A stretch of 64,000 bases of DNA. It comes from FEN-1219 sp963713355 (GTDB taxonomy: Bacteria > Pseudomonadota > Gammaproteobacteria > Steroidobacterales > Rariloculaceae). Position numbers and translations under genes: made by a program. Numbering within the stretch: position 1 is the first letter of the stretch; each line of letters begins with the position of its first letter. The stretch covers positions 1 through 64,000 of the forward strand of contig CAVQLK010000006.1 in the NCBI GenBank assembly GCA_963713355.1, given 5' to 3'. Below are positions 41,672-49,747 of this stretch, one piece after another. The notes beneath the pieces were generated by a model that was not told the origin of the DNA, made no database searches, and saw only the letters and a program-made list of their open reading frames with translations.

Positions 41672-43264
41672 ATGATCGCCGTCTGGATCGCGGGAGCGTT
41701 ATTGCTGGGACTCGCCGTCTCACGCATCGGCTTACCGCCTCTTGTCGGCTTTCTCGCATCGGGCTTCGTGTTCGCGGCGTTCGGCATGGAATCGACCCCG
41801 ATGCTCGCGGACCTGTCGCACGCCGGCGTGTTGTTGCTGCTCTTCGCCGTCGGTCTGAAGCTGCGCATCAAGACGCTGCTGCGCTACGAGGTTTGGGGCA
41901 CTGCGATCTCGCATCTCGTATTGACCGGCGTCATCGGCATCGCGGCCGCCGTGCTCGGCGGTTGGTTGTCGCCGGCATTGGCGCTAGCGTTGGCGGTGAG
42001 CTTCGGTTTCTCGAGCACCGTGCTCGCGGCGAAGGTGCTCGACGGCAACCGCGAGCTGCGCGCCGTGCACGGCCGCGTCGCGATCGGCATTCTGATCGTC
42101 CAGGACGTCGTGGCCGTCGTGCTGCTCGCGTTCGTCAACACCGAGACGCCGTCGCCGTATGCGGCGTTGTTGCTGCTGGTGCCGTTCGCGCGGCCCGCGA
42201 TGGCCTGGCTGCTCGGGCGCTGCGGCCACGGCGAGCTGCTGGTCCTGTTCGGGGCCGCTCTCGCGATCGGCGGCGGTGAGGCGTTCGCGGCGCTCGGCTT
42301 GAGCGCCGAGCTCGGCGCGCTGCTCCTTGGCACGATGCTCGCGGACCACAAGCGTTCCCAGGAGCTGACGAACGTTCTGTGGAGCCTCAAAGAGCTGTTC
42401 CTCGTCGGCTTCTTCTTGAGCATCGGCTTCAGCGGCCCGCCGACGTGGGCGTCCATCATCGACGCGTTACTGCTCGTCGTGCTGCTCCCGATCAAGGGCG
42501 CGATCTTCTTCTTGCTGTTGATCGGGCTCGGGCTGCGCGCACGCACGAGCTTCCTGACTGCCGTCAGCCTCATGACCTACAGCGAGTTCGCGTTGATCGT
42601 CGTCGGCGTGGCCGTCGGAAACGGCCTGCTCGGCTCGGAATGGGTCATCGTCACGGCGCTCGCGGTCGCCCTGTCGTTCATCGCCGCCGCGCCGGTCAAT
42701 GCGTTCGCGCACGATATCTTCCGGCTCTCGAGCCCCTGGCTCGAGCGCCTCGAGCGCGACAAGCGCCATCCCGACGACGAGCCGATCTCGCTCGGCCGCG
42801 CCGAGATCCTCATCGTCGGCATGGGCCGCGTCGGCGCCGGCGCGTATGACTACCTGCGGCAACAGGACGAGAACATCGTCGGAATCGACAGCGATCCCGC
42901 GAAGATCGAGTCTAACGTCCGCGAGGGCCGGCGCGTCGCGTACGCCGACGCCGAGGATCCGAGCTTCTGGCACCTGCTGAACCTCGATCGCCTGCGCGCG
43001 ATCATGCTCGCCGTGCCGGACCTGCAGGCGAAGGTATCGGCGGCGCGCGCGCTGCGGCGGCGTGGGTTCAGAGGGCTGTTGAGCGCAACGCACCTGTACC
43101 CCGAGGAGCGCGAGCCGATCATCGATGCCGGCTGCGACGTCACCTACAACTACTACACGGAAGCCGGCGTAGGTTTCGCGCGCCACACGTACGAGACCTT
43201 GCGGCCGCCGCCTGTCAGCGCCGGCGCTTCGGCCAAGCCGGAGAAAGTGCGCCAGTTCCAATAA
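41672..43264 (+). CDS. CPA2-type cation:proton antiporter with TrkA-N domain
   Basis: A 530-residue transporter of the KefB/YbaL type. The first 370 residues contain about twelve membrane segments, including the antiporter motif LAVSFGFSSTVLAAKVLDG and VAIGILIVQDVVAVVLLAF. The cytosolic part is a RCK/TrkA-N domain with the nucleotide loop ILIVGMGRVGAGAYDYL and the acidic NIVGIDSDPAKIE. It exchanges K+ or Na+ for protons under control of NAD(H) or a similar ligand. The frame is open back to 41339 through the repeat patch, but the ATG at 41672 begins the first helix. Confidence 0.9.
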   Translation: MIAVWIAGALLLGLAVSRIGLPPLVGFLASGFVFAAFGMESTPMLADLSHAGVLLLLFAVGLKLRIKTLLRYEVWGTAISHLVLTGVIGIAAAVLGGWLSPALALALAVSFGFSSTVLAAKVLDGNRELRAVHGRVAIGILIVQDVVAVVLLAFVNTETPSPYAALLLLVPFARPAMAWLLGRCGHGELLVLFGAALAIGGGEAFAALGLSAELGALLLGTMLADHKRSQELTNVLWSLKELFLVGFFLSIGFSGPPTWASIIDALLLVVLLPIKGAIFFLLLIGLGLRARTSFLTAVSLMTYSEFALIVVGVAVGNGLLGSEWVIVTALAVALSFIAAAPVNAFAHDIFRLSSPWLERLERDKRHPDDEPISLGRAEILIVGMGRVGAGAYDYLRQQDENIVGIDSDPAKIESNVREGRRVAYADAEDPSFWHLLNLDRLRAIMLAVPDLQAKVSAARALRRRGFRGLLSATHLYPEEREPIIDAGCDVTYNYYTEAGVGFARHTYETLRPPPVSAGASAKPEKVRQFQ

Positions 43265-43432
43265 GGCGAGCACGAGATCCCGCGCCGGAGGTCCACAAAG
43301 CACATATATAAGGTGCGAGCCGCCCGGTGCCGTCCGGCTATCCTGCACGCCTCGCGGCTCTTATGATGGCGCCCTCGTCGCTGGGGCCGGCTCGGTCCTG
43401 GCGGTGCGCAACTAACCCGAAGAGGATCCACA

Positions 43433-43939
43433 GTGGCTATCAGCATCTACGACCAGTTCGTCCCCGTGTTCTCGCAAATGCTCTCCGCGCTCGACAAAGT
43501 GCTCGGCAAGGCCGAAGCCGACGCCGCCGCGCGCAAGATCGATCCAGAGGTGTTCGTCAACGCTCGGCTCGCGCCCGACATGTTGCCGCTGACGCGCCAG
43601 ATCCAGATCCTCACGGACCAGGCCAAGGGCTGCGCCAGCCGGCTCGCCGGTCAAGATCCGCCGAAGTGGGCCGACGACGAGAAGACGTTCGCCGACTTGC
43701 ACGGGCGCGTCGCGAAGACGATCGCGCACTTGAAGAGCTTCAATCCGGAGCAGTTCGAAGGCGCCGAGAAGCGCGCGATCGAGATCAAGTTTCCGAACGC
43801 GACGTTCAACTTCACGGGCAAGGACTACCTGCTGAACTTCGTGATCCCGAACTTCTACTTCCACTACACGACGGCCTACGCGATCCTGCGCCACAACGGC
43901 GTGCCCATCGGCAAGGGCGACTTCCTCGGCAACCGATAA
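43433..43939 (+). CDS. DUF1993 family protein
   Basis: A 168-residue cytosolic protein of the DUF1993 family, related to DinB-like four-helix bundles. Marks are ISIYDQFVPVFSQMLSALDK near the start, LPLTRQIQILTDQAKGC, the FNFTGKDYLLNFVIPNFYFH segment and the final GVPIGKGDFLGN. The conserved histidine in NFYFHYTTAY fits the usual pattern. The biochemical role is unknown. Translation starts at the GTG at 43433 with AGAGGA a few bases upstream. A hairpin follows 24 bp after the stop. Confidence 0.85.
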   Translation: MAISIYDQFVPVFSQMLSALDKVLGKAEADAAARKIDPEVFVNARLAPDMLPLTRQIQILTDQAKGCASRLAGQDPPKWADDEKTFADLHGRVAKTIAHLKSFNPEQFEGAEKRAIEIKFPNATFNFTGKDYLLNFVIPNFYFHYTTAYAILRHNGVPIGKGDFLGNR

Positions 43940-43962
43940 CCGCGCAAGATATCGCTTCGTTC

Positions 43963-43991
43963 CCGAGAGGCTGGAAGCAGGGGCCTCTCGG
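43963..43991 (+). terminator. Probable hairpin terminator
   Basis: CCGAGAGGC (43963-43971) and its exact complement GCCTCTCGG (43983-43991) form a 9-bp stem with an 11-base loop, 24 bp after the DUF1993 stop. No U-tract follows, so intrinsic termination is uncertain. Confidence 0.5.
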
Positions 43992-44073
43992 CGCCTGAAT
44001 CGTCCCTGTAGGCTCCTCTCCCATTTGAGGCCCCTCGCTATCCAGGCCTCTCTACCGCATCGCGAGGATTTGC

Positions 44074-45084
44074 GTGGAGTATCGGAACCTCGGGCGTACG
44101 GGGGTAAGAGTCAGCTCGTTGTGCTTGGGCACGATGATGTTTGGGCGGAGTGCTAATGAGCAGGACTCCGTCGCGATTATTCATGCGGCGCTCGAGAAGG
44201 GCGTCAATTTCGTCGATACGGCGAATGCGTATTCGGCGGGCGCGAGCGAGCGCTTCGTCGGCACGGCGCTGCAAGGCGGCCGGCGGGCGTCGGTCGTGCT
44301 CGCGACGAAGGCGTTCTTTCCGCAGGACCAGAAGGACCCGAACGCGCGCGGCTTGAGCCGGCGGCATCTGATCGAGGCGTGCGAGGCTTCGCTGAAGCGG
44401 TTGCAGACCGATTGGATCGATCTGTATCAGGTGCATCGGTCGCAGTCCGACATTCCGATCGATGAGACTCTGCGCGCGCTCGACGATCTGATCCGCCACG
44501 GCAAGGTCCGCTACATCGGCACGAGCATGTTCCCGGCGTGGAAGAGCGTCGAGGCGCTGTGGGCGGCGAAGGAGCTCGGGTTGAATCGCTTCGTCTGCGA
44601 GCAGATGGCGTACAACCTGCTCGATCGCACGGCCGAGCGCGAGGTCATTCCTGCGGCGCAGACGTTCGGGCTTGCGCTGATCCCGTGGGCTCCGCTGTGC
44701 GGCGGGTTGCTGACGGGCAAGTATCGTCGCGATGATCAAAGCGCCGTGGGGCGCTGGCAGGGCGGCAAGGACAATTTCGGCCGGCCCGCGACGGCGGCCG
44801 CATACGACGTCATCGAAGGGCTCGTCGCGCTCGCGAACGAAAAGGGCTGCACGCCGTCGCAGCTCGCGCTCGCGTGGAACGCGTCGCAGCCCGGCATCAC
44901 CGCGCCGATCATCGGGCCGCGCACGCTCGAGCAGCTGCTCGATAATCTCGGCGCCATCAACGTGAAGGTCACGGACGACGACCGCGCGCGGCTCGAAGCG
45001 TTAGCGCCGCCGTGGTCCTCGACGCTACGCTATTACGAGGCCGCGCTCGCGATCGACTTCAAGCCCAATCTCGCGCGCTGGTAG
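44074..45084 (+). CDS. Aldo/keto reductase
   Basis: A 336-residue NADPH-dependent oxidoreductase of the AKR barrel family. The catalytic tetrad is visible: aspartate and tyrosine in NFVDTANAYSAGASE, lysine in VVLATKAFF and histidine in LYQVHRSQSD. The cofactor region near the end reads PIIGPRTLEQLLDNLGA. The start is a GTG at 44074, giving the usual MEYRNLGRTGVRVS opening. The physiological substrate is not evident. The toxin-antitoxin module begins 54 bp downstream. Confidence 0.9.
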   Translation: MEYRNLGRTGVRVSSLCLGTMMFGRSANEQDSVAIIHAALEKGVNFVDTANAYSAGASERFVGTALQGGRRASVVLATKAFFPQDQKDPNARGLSRRHLIEACEASLKRLQTDWIDLYQVHRSQSDIPIDETLRALDDLIRHGKVRYIGTSMFPAWKSVEALWAAKELGLNRFVCEQMAYNLLDRTAEREVIPAAQTFGLALIPWAPLCGGLLTGKYRRDDQSAVGRWQGGKDNFGRPATAAAYDVIEGLVALANEKGCTPSQLALAWNASQPGITAPIIGPRTLEQLLDNLGAINVKVTDDDRARLEALAPPWSSTLRYYEAALAIDFKPNLARW

Positions 45085-45100
45085 GGGGGTGACATCACTG

Positions 45101-45126
45101 GATATACTTCGTGATACACGTATATC
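45101..45126. promoter_or_regulatory. Inverted-repeat operator of the AbrB/VapC module
   Basis: Arms GATATAC (45101-45107) and GTATATC (45120-45126) are exact complements separated by 12 bp. The site lies 12 bp before the antitoxin start codon, where AbrB/MazE-type antitoxins bind to repress their own operon. Confidence 0.6.
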
Positions 45127-45138
45127 TAGGGACGAGCC

Positions 45139-45372
45139 ATGCAGGTCTCCAAATGGGGTAATAGCCTGGCCATCCGGTTGCCCGCCGCCGTCGTTGAAGC
45201 TTTGGGTCTTCGCGAAGGCGACGACGTGACACTGCACGCTGCAGGCGTGCGTACGCTCGAAGTAGAAAAAACTCCGAGCGTGAAGCAGCTGCTTGCCCGG
45301 CTGCGCAGGTTTCGCGGGCGGTTGCCCAAGGACTTCAAGTTCGATCGGCTAGAGGCCAATGAGCGCCGCTGA
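45139..45372 (+). CDS. AbrB/MazE-family antitoxin
   Basis: A 77-residue antitoxin with the swapped-hairpin AbrB DNA-binding fold: MQVSKWGNSLAIRLPAAVVE, then LGLREGDDVTLHAAG. The C-terminal LLARLRRFRGRLPKDFKFDR is the toxin-binding tail, of the kind paired with VapC toxins. It overlaps the toxin gene by 14 bp. A palindrome just upstream is the likely autoregulatory site. Confidence 0.9.
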   Translation: MQVSKWGNSLAIRLPAAVVEALGLREGDDVTLHAAGVRTLEVEKTPSVKQLLARLRRFRGRLPKDFKFDRLEANERR

Positions 45373-45772
45373 CGTCTTCTTCGACACGAGCATCTTGCTC
45401 TACTTGCTATCGCCGGACGCGCGAAAAGCGGACAGGGTCGAGACGCTGCTCGGCGCAGGTGGCGCGATCAGTGTGCAAGTACTGAACGAGTTCGCCGCGG
45501 TCGCGCGCCGCAAGTCGGATCTGTCATGGCCCGAGGTGCGCGAAGTCCTGGGCGCGGTTCGGGCGGCCTGCGTCACGCATCCCGTCACGGAGAAGATTCA
45601 CGACAGCGGCGTCGAAGTCGCCGAGCGGTACGGGTTCTCTTTGTACGACTCGATGATCGTCGCTGCCGCGCAGGGCGCCGGTTGCACTACGCTATTCTCC
45701 GAGGATTTGCAGCATCGTCAGGTCATCGACGGCAGATTGACTGTCCGCAACCCGTTCCTCGGAACAGCCTAG
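45359..45772 (+). CDS. vapC: VapC-type PIN-domain toxin
   Basis: A 137-residue PIN-domain ribonuclease. The acidic residues that hold the metal are in place: aspartate in VFFDTSILLYLL, glutamate in VQVLNEFAAVA, aspartate in FSLYDSMIVAAAQ and aspartate in TTLFSEDLQHRQ. VapC proteins cut tRNA or rRNA when the antitoxin is degraded. The gene overlaps its antitoxin by 14 bp and appears intact, unlike the VapC stub near 26 kb. Confidence 0.9.
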   Translation: MSAADVFFDTSILLYLLSPDARKADRVETLLGAGGAISVQVLNEFAAVARRKSDLSWPEVREVLGAVRAACVTHPVTEKIHDSGVEVAERYGFSLYDSMIVAAAQGAGCTTLFSEDLQHRQVIDGRLTVRNPFLGTA

Positions 45773-45779
45773 CGTCTCG

Positions 45780-45945
45780 TCACAGCGAGCGCGGGACGCC
45801 GACCAGCGTGGGAAGGGGGCGCAGCCGCAGCCAATCGACGGTGCGCCAGCGCCGGAGGACGAGCACGCGTAACAACGCAGCGCCCGCGAGCTCGACGCCA
45901 GCGAGGACCGCGATCGCCGTCAGCGACGGTTCCGCCCGTGCGAGA
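45780..45945 (-). pseudogene. Probable frame-shifted C-terminal end of the ABC permease
   Basis: Directly after the permease frame ends, the adjacent frame reads ARAEPSLTAIAVLAGVELAG and LLRVLVLRRWRTVDWLRLRP to a stop at 45780. This looks like one more membrane helix and a basic tail. It would be joined to the permease by restoring one missing base near 45930-45945. It has no start codon of its own. Confidence 0.5.
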
Positions 45946-47104
45946 CCACGATATGCAGCAGCACCATCGGCCCGAAGCCCCAGAAATACGTGGCGACGCT
46001 CGGCACGGCGGCCATTGCGACGTAGGTTCCGTAGATCGCGGCGCCGGCCGTCACCGCGAGCCCGAGCAGCGCGCGGACGGCGCCCGCGCCTACGAGCGGC
46101 GAGGCCGCGATCATGGCAATGAATACGAGACACGCTGTGCCGATGGCCCAGTTGCGCCACAGCGCTTTCTCGACCTCGCTCCGCACCGCGTCGCGCGAGC
46201 CGGGGACATTGAGCCACAGCAGCCGCGATTGCCGCACGATGGCCACCGACCTTTCGCCGAAGAAGAGCATGAAGGCCAATGGCCAAAACACGGTCGTCAA
46301 CGAGAAGAATCGCAAGCCGGTGGTAAGCAGGGCGAGAACAACCGCGACCGCGAACAACTGCAGAGGCGTCGTCCGCAAACCTATCTCTGACGAGGTCGCG
46401 AGCTGCGGGTTCGAGGCGAGCAGCGTGCGGATCGCGACCGCGCGCCTCACGGGTCGAGCGGCATCGACTGCGACTGCACGCTGTTGCGGCATGAGCATCA
46501 CGGGGCGCACTTGACGCACGTGCAGGTACCACGCCGAGAAGATCGCCCACGCGCCGAGAGCGGCAACCGGCAAGACCCAGGCCGGCAACGCCGCCACAAA
46601 ATCCACTGTGGCCGGGCTCCACTCCCGCAGCTTGACGAGCGGGACGAAGGATATCGGTGCGAGCAGGCCCCAGCGCCAGTCGCCGAACGTGAGGAAGAAA
46701 AACAGGAACATGACGACGATGAACGCAGCTGCAACGCCCAGCGCGAATAGCGGAAACGCACGCTCGGCTGCGAGAGTCGGCATCACGATTCCGCCGGCCG
46801 CCAACACGAGCAGGGTGCAGAGCAGCAAGCCGACAGCGATCAGCATGCGCAGCCGAAAGTGCGGCAGCAGTTGGTACATGCGTGGAGCAGACAGCGCGCG
46901 GAACAGCGAAGGAGCCGTGAACAGCGCCGGAAACGCGGCGAACACGAGGAAGGCCAGGTAGCCGAATGCCAGCCAGATCGACTCGCCCATCAGCAGCGCG
47001 ACCACGACGGCGAGGCCGAAGAGCGTCGCGCCGACGACGATGAGGACGCCTTGCACCGGGAGTGCCGTCAAAAACGTCCACCAGACGCGCAGCACGGCGC
47101 TCAT
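45920..47104 (-). CDS. ABC transporter permease, multi-span (possible C-terminal frameshift)
   Basis: A 394-residue membrane protein with about ten to twelve hydrophobic segments (for example GVLIVVGATLFGLAVVVALL and LIAVGLLLCTLLVLAAGGIV). It is the membrane partner of the ATPase encoded just upstream, with which it shares an ATGA overlap. The ORF ends in HIVVSHGRNRR, and the adjacent frame continues with plausible membrane sequence to 45780, so the true C-terminus may be about 45 residues longer. Its place behind a YtrA-type GntR regulator suggests export or resistance to a membrane-active compound; the substrate is unknown. Confidence 0.78.
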   Translation of the reverse strand: MSAVLRVWWTFLTALPVQGVLIVVGATLFGLAVVVALLMGESIWLAFGYLAFLVFAAFPALFTAPSLFRALSAPRMYQLLPHFRLRMLIAVGLLLCTLLVLAAGGIVMPTLAAERAFPLFALGVAAAFIVVMFLFFFLTFGDWRWGLLAPISFVPLVKLREWSPATVDFVAALPAWVLPVAALGAWAIFSAWYLHVRQVRPVMLMPQQRAVAVDAARPVRRAVAIRTLLASNPQLATSSEIGLRTTPLQLFAVAVVLALLTTGLRFFSLTTVFWPLAFMLFFGERSVAIVRQSRLLWLNVPGSRDAVRSEVEKALWRNWAIGTACLVFIAMIAASPLVGAGAVRALLGLAVTAGAAIYGTYVAMAAVPSVATYFWGFGPMVLLHIVVSHGRNRR

Positions 47105-47979
47105 CGATGCAGCTCCATGAAAATCTCCTCGAGCGCGAGCGGCTCGACCTCGACGGCTGCGTCAAGGCGCCGGGCGAGCGCGTCCGCCGACTGGGGCTGC
47201 CAGCTCGTGACGGTCACTAGCGCCACGTTGCCGTCGACACGCGCAGCAAGCGCATTCGGCACGCCGAGATCGGACGGCAGCGGCTTGCGCGCGCGGATTT
47301 GCAAGCGCACGACCGACTCCTTGAGCGCGTCGATCTCGCCCTGCCAGTGCAATCGGCCGTCTTTGACGATCCAGACCTTGTTCGCCGCGCGCTCGAGGTC
47401 GGACACGATGTGCGACGAGAACAGCACGGCGCGCGCGGTGGTCTCAGCGATGGCGAACAGCTCATGCAGGAACTGCCGCCGCGCGATCGGGTCGAGGCTC
47501 GCGACGGGCTTGTCGAGCACGAGCAAGTCCGGCCGGTGGCCGAGCGCCGCGAGCACGGAGAGCTTCTGCCGTTCGCCGACGGAAAGCGTGGAAATGCGCC
47601 GGTCGAGCGGCACGCCCCACTCGGCGACCAAGCGGTCGATGAGCTCGCGGCTCCAGTCGGCGTGAAACGACGCCACGATCGCGAGAAGCTGCTTGCCGTT
47701 GAGCACGCCGAGGAGCTCGTCCTGCTGCGGCACGAAGCCGATGCGCGCCTTCGCGGCCGCCGACAACTGCAGAGAGCTCTCGCCGAAGACGGTCGTCGAG
47801 CCTTCTGTCGGCGGGCTGAAGCCGAGCACGGTCTCGAGCAGCGTGGTCTTGCCGGCGCCGTTCTTCCCGAGCACGCCGATGATGTCGCCGGGTAAGACCT
47901 CGGCGGACACATCCATGAGCGCAGCGTTCGAGCCGAAGGTCTTGGTCACGTTGCGCGCAACCACTAACGGTTCAGGCAT
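47101..47979 (-). CDS. ABC transporter ATP-binding protein with unusual Walker B
   Basis: A 292-residue ATPase. Walker A is GVLGKNGAGKTTLLE, the Q-loop lies in IGFVPQQDELLG, the signature is ISTLSVGERQKLSVLAAL and the H-loop histidine is in VLFSSHIVSDLERAA. Walker B reads DLLVLDKPVASLDP: the catalytic glutamate normally after the aspartate is a lysine here (codon AAG). This should slow or abolish ATP hydrolysis unless the assembly is wrong at that base. The gene overlaps the GntR regulator by 8 bp and the permease by 4 bp, forming a three-gene operon of the YtrA type. Confidence 0.88.
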   Translation of the reverse strand: MPEPLVVARNVTKTFGSNAALMDVSAEVLPGDIIGVLGKNGAGKTTLLETVLGFSPPTEGSTTVFGESSLQLSAAAKARIGFVPQQDELLGVLNGKQLLAIVASFHADWSRELIDRLVAEWGVPLDRRISTLSVGERQKLSVLAALGHRPDLLVLDKPVASLDPIARRQFLHELFAIAETTARAVLFSSHIVSDLERAANKVWIVKDGRLHWQGEIDALKESVVRLQIRARKPLPSDLGVPNALAARVDGNVALVTVTSWQPQSADALARRLDAAVEVEPLALEEIFMELHR

Positions 47980-48352
47980 GGTTCTTCTCCCATTGTTCGC
48001 CGACGAGCGCCAACAGCTCTTTCTTGCCGACTTCCAGTTGCCGCGCCGCCAGCACGAGCTCCGAGACTTCCCGCTCGAGCTGCTGCAAGCGCTGCGTCAG
48101 CGGCGCTTGGTTGCGGCGACGTGCGGCCACACGCATCGGCTTGCCGCGCTGGCGCTCGAGTAGCCCCTCCGCCTCGAGCAGTGCGTACGCCTTCGAGATC
48201 GTCATGGGGTTCACGGTGTGCAGCTCGGCGAGCTCGCGCACGGAGGGCAGCTCCGTGCCGACCGCGAGTTGGCCACCGGCGATGAGACGCGTGATCTGCG
48301 CGACGAGCTGCCGGTAGATCGGCGTGCCGGATTGTGGGTTGAGCACGAACAC
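47972..48352 (-). CDS. GntR/YtrA-family transcriptional regulator
   Basis: A 126-residue regulator with an N-terminal winged helix (IYRQLVAQITRLIAGGQLAV, then LPSVRELAELHTVNPMTISK) and a short C-terminal helical part (QRLQQLEREVSELVLAARQL). The small size marks the YtrA subgroup, which represses ABC-exporter operons and responds to cell-wall-active compounds. It is the first gene of the exporter operon. An exact 8-bp inverted repeat stands 23 bp upstream of its start and is the likely binding site. Confidence 0.9.
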   Translation of the reverse strand: MFVLNPQSGTPIYRQLVAQITRLIAGGQLAVGTELPSVRELAELHTVNPMTISKAYALLEAEGLLERQRGKPMRVAARRRNQAPLTQRLQQLEREVSELVLAARQLEVGKKELLALVGEQWEKNHA

Positions 48353-48375
48353 AGTCGGCGTTGACCATCGTATCT

Positions 48376-48401
48376 ATGTGTATCGTGACACTAATACACA
48401 T
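48376..48401. promoter_or_regulatory. Probable GntR/YtrA operator
   Basis: ATGTGTAT (48376-48383) and ATACACAT (48394-48401) are exact inverted repeats separated by 10 bp. The site is upstream of the GntR-ABC operon and overlaps where its promoter should be. The AT-rich sequence stands out from the surrounding DNA. Confidence 0.7.
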
Positions 48402-48416
48402 GGGAGAAGTGGTCAA

Positions 48417-48445
48417 GAGGGGACAAACCTAAGGTCTGTCCCCTC
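48417..48445. repeat. REP-like palindromic element
   Basis: GAGGGGACA (48417-48425) and TGTCCCCTC (48437-48445) are exact complements around an inner ACCTAAGGT palindrome. I recall near-identical GGGGACA-ACCTAAGGT-TGTCCCC elements scattered through gammaproteobacterial genomes, sometimes linked to REP-associated transposases. Only one copy is seen here. Confidence 0.6.
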
Positions 48446-48507
48446 CCGCGGCTGACGGCGCCGCGCCAGGCGTGCTACCGTTCCGGCCGTCGCGCGCCAA
48501 GAACAAG

Positions 48508-49746
48508 ATGTCGACGAAGCCAAAGCTGTCTCTGTGGGCGATTCTCGGCCCCGGTCTGTTGCTCGCCGCGACGGGAGTCGGCGGCGGCGATCTCGCGACG
48601 GCGACGTTCGTCGGCGGCATGCTCGGCACGACGGTGCTATGGGCCGTCGCGCTCGGAGCGTTCATGAAGTTCGTCGTCACGGAAGGCCTCGCGCGCTGGC
48701 AGCTCGCGACGGGCGAGACGATCCTCGAAGGCGTCGCGCGGCGGCTCGGGCCCGTCGTGATCTGGATCTTCTTGCCGTACTTCCTGCTCTGGTCATTCTT
48801 CGTCGGCGCTGCGCAGATGAGCGCGAACGGCGTGGCACTGCACGCGATGATCCCGGTGTTCGACGACGCGACGACCGGCAAGATCGTGTTCGGCGTGCTG
48901 TCGAGCCTCGTCGGGCTCGCGATCGTGCTGCGCGGCGGCTATCGCGCGTTCGACGTTGCGATGAAGGTCTGCATCGGCGTCATGTTCGTGACGATCGCGA
49001 TAACGGCCGTCGCGCTGTGGCCCGGCACGGGCGCGGTGCTGCGCGGCTTGTTCGTGCCGACGATTCCGCGCGCGGATCCCGAGTCGATCGTCTGGACCGT
49101 TTCGCTGATCGGCGGCATCGGCGGCACGCTGACGGTGCTCTCGTACGGCTACTGGCTCCGCGAGGAAGGACGCACGAGCCCCGACGATCTCCGCACCTGC
49201 CGCATCGACCTCGCGGCGAGCTACTTCATGATGGCGTTGTTCGGCATCCTCATGGTCATCGTCGGCCAGACCGTGACGGTCGAAGGGCAAGGAACCGCGA
49301 TGCTGATCGTGCTGTCGGATCGCCTCGGCGAGGAGCTCGGTCCGGCCGGTAAGTGGCTGTTTCTCGCCGGCACGTTCGGCACGGTGTTCAGTAGCTTGCT
49401 CGGCGTCTGGCAGGCGACGCCGTATCTATTCGCCGAGTGCTGGCGGCTCGGCGTGCGCCGCGACGCGACGCCCGTCGACACGCGCGCGCCGACGTATCGC
49501 CGGTTCCTCGTCGTGCTCGCGCTCGTGCCGATGATTGGCCTCTTCGGCAGCTTCCGCGAAGTGCAGAAGCTGTATACCTTCATCGGCGCGTACATCTTCC
49601 CGACGCTGGCCCTAGTGCTGATCGTCTTCAACTCGCGGGCCGCCTGGGTCGGGCCGCGCTTCAAGAATCATCCGGCGACGATTATCTTGCTCGCTGGCGT
49701 GCTCGCTTTTTTTACTTGGTTGGCCATCGAGAACATCGAAGCTTGA
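48508..49746 (+). CDS. Nramp-family-like transporter lacking the canonical metal motifs
   Basis: A 412-residue protein with about eleven membrane segments and the overall Nramp layout (LWAILGPGLLLAATGVGGGD at helix 1). Canonical Nramp proteins bind metal with DPGN in helix 1 and an MPH-type motif in helix 6. Here helix 1 has GGGD and the helix 6 region reads VLSYGYWLREEG, so neither is conserved. It belongs to an Nramp-related group whose substrate is uncertain. The ATG at 48508 is preferred to a GTG at 48472. The acyl-CoA synthetase gene starts 1 bp after its stop, pointing to a shared task. Confidence 0.8.
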   Translation: MSTKPKLSLWAILGPGLLLAATGVGGGDLATATFVGGMLGTTVLWAVALGAFMKFVVTEGLARWQLATGETILEGVARRLGPVVIWIFLPYFLLWSFFVGAAQMSANGVALHAMIPVFDDATTGKIVFGVLSSLVGLAIVLRGGYRAFDVAMKVCIGVMFVTIAITAVALWPGTGAVLRGLFVPTIPRADPESIVWTVSLIGGIGGTLTVLSYGYWLREEGRTSPDDLRTCRIDLAASYFMMALFGILMVIVGQTVTVEGQGTAMLIVLSDRLGEELGPAGKWLFLAGTFGTVFSSLLGVWQATPYLFAECWRLGVRRDATPVDTRAPTYRRFLVVLALVPMIGLFGSFREVQKLYTFIGAYIFPTLALVLIVFNSRAAWVGPRFKNHPATIILLAGVLAFFTWLAIENIEA

Positions 49747-49747
49747 T

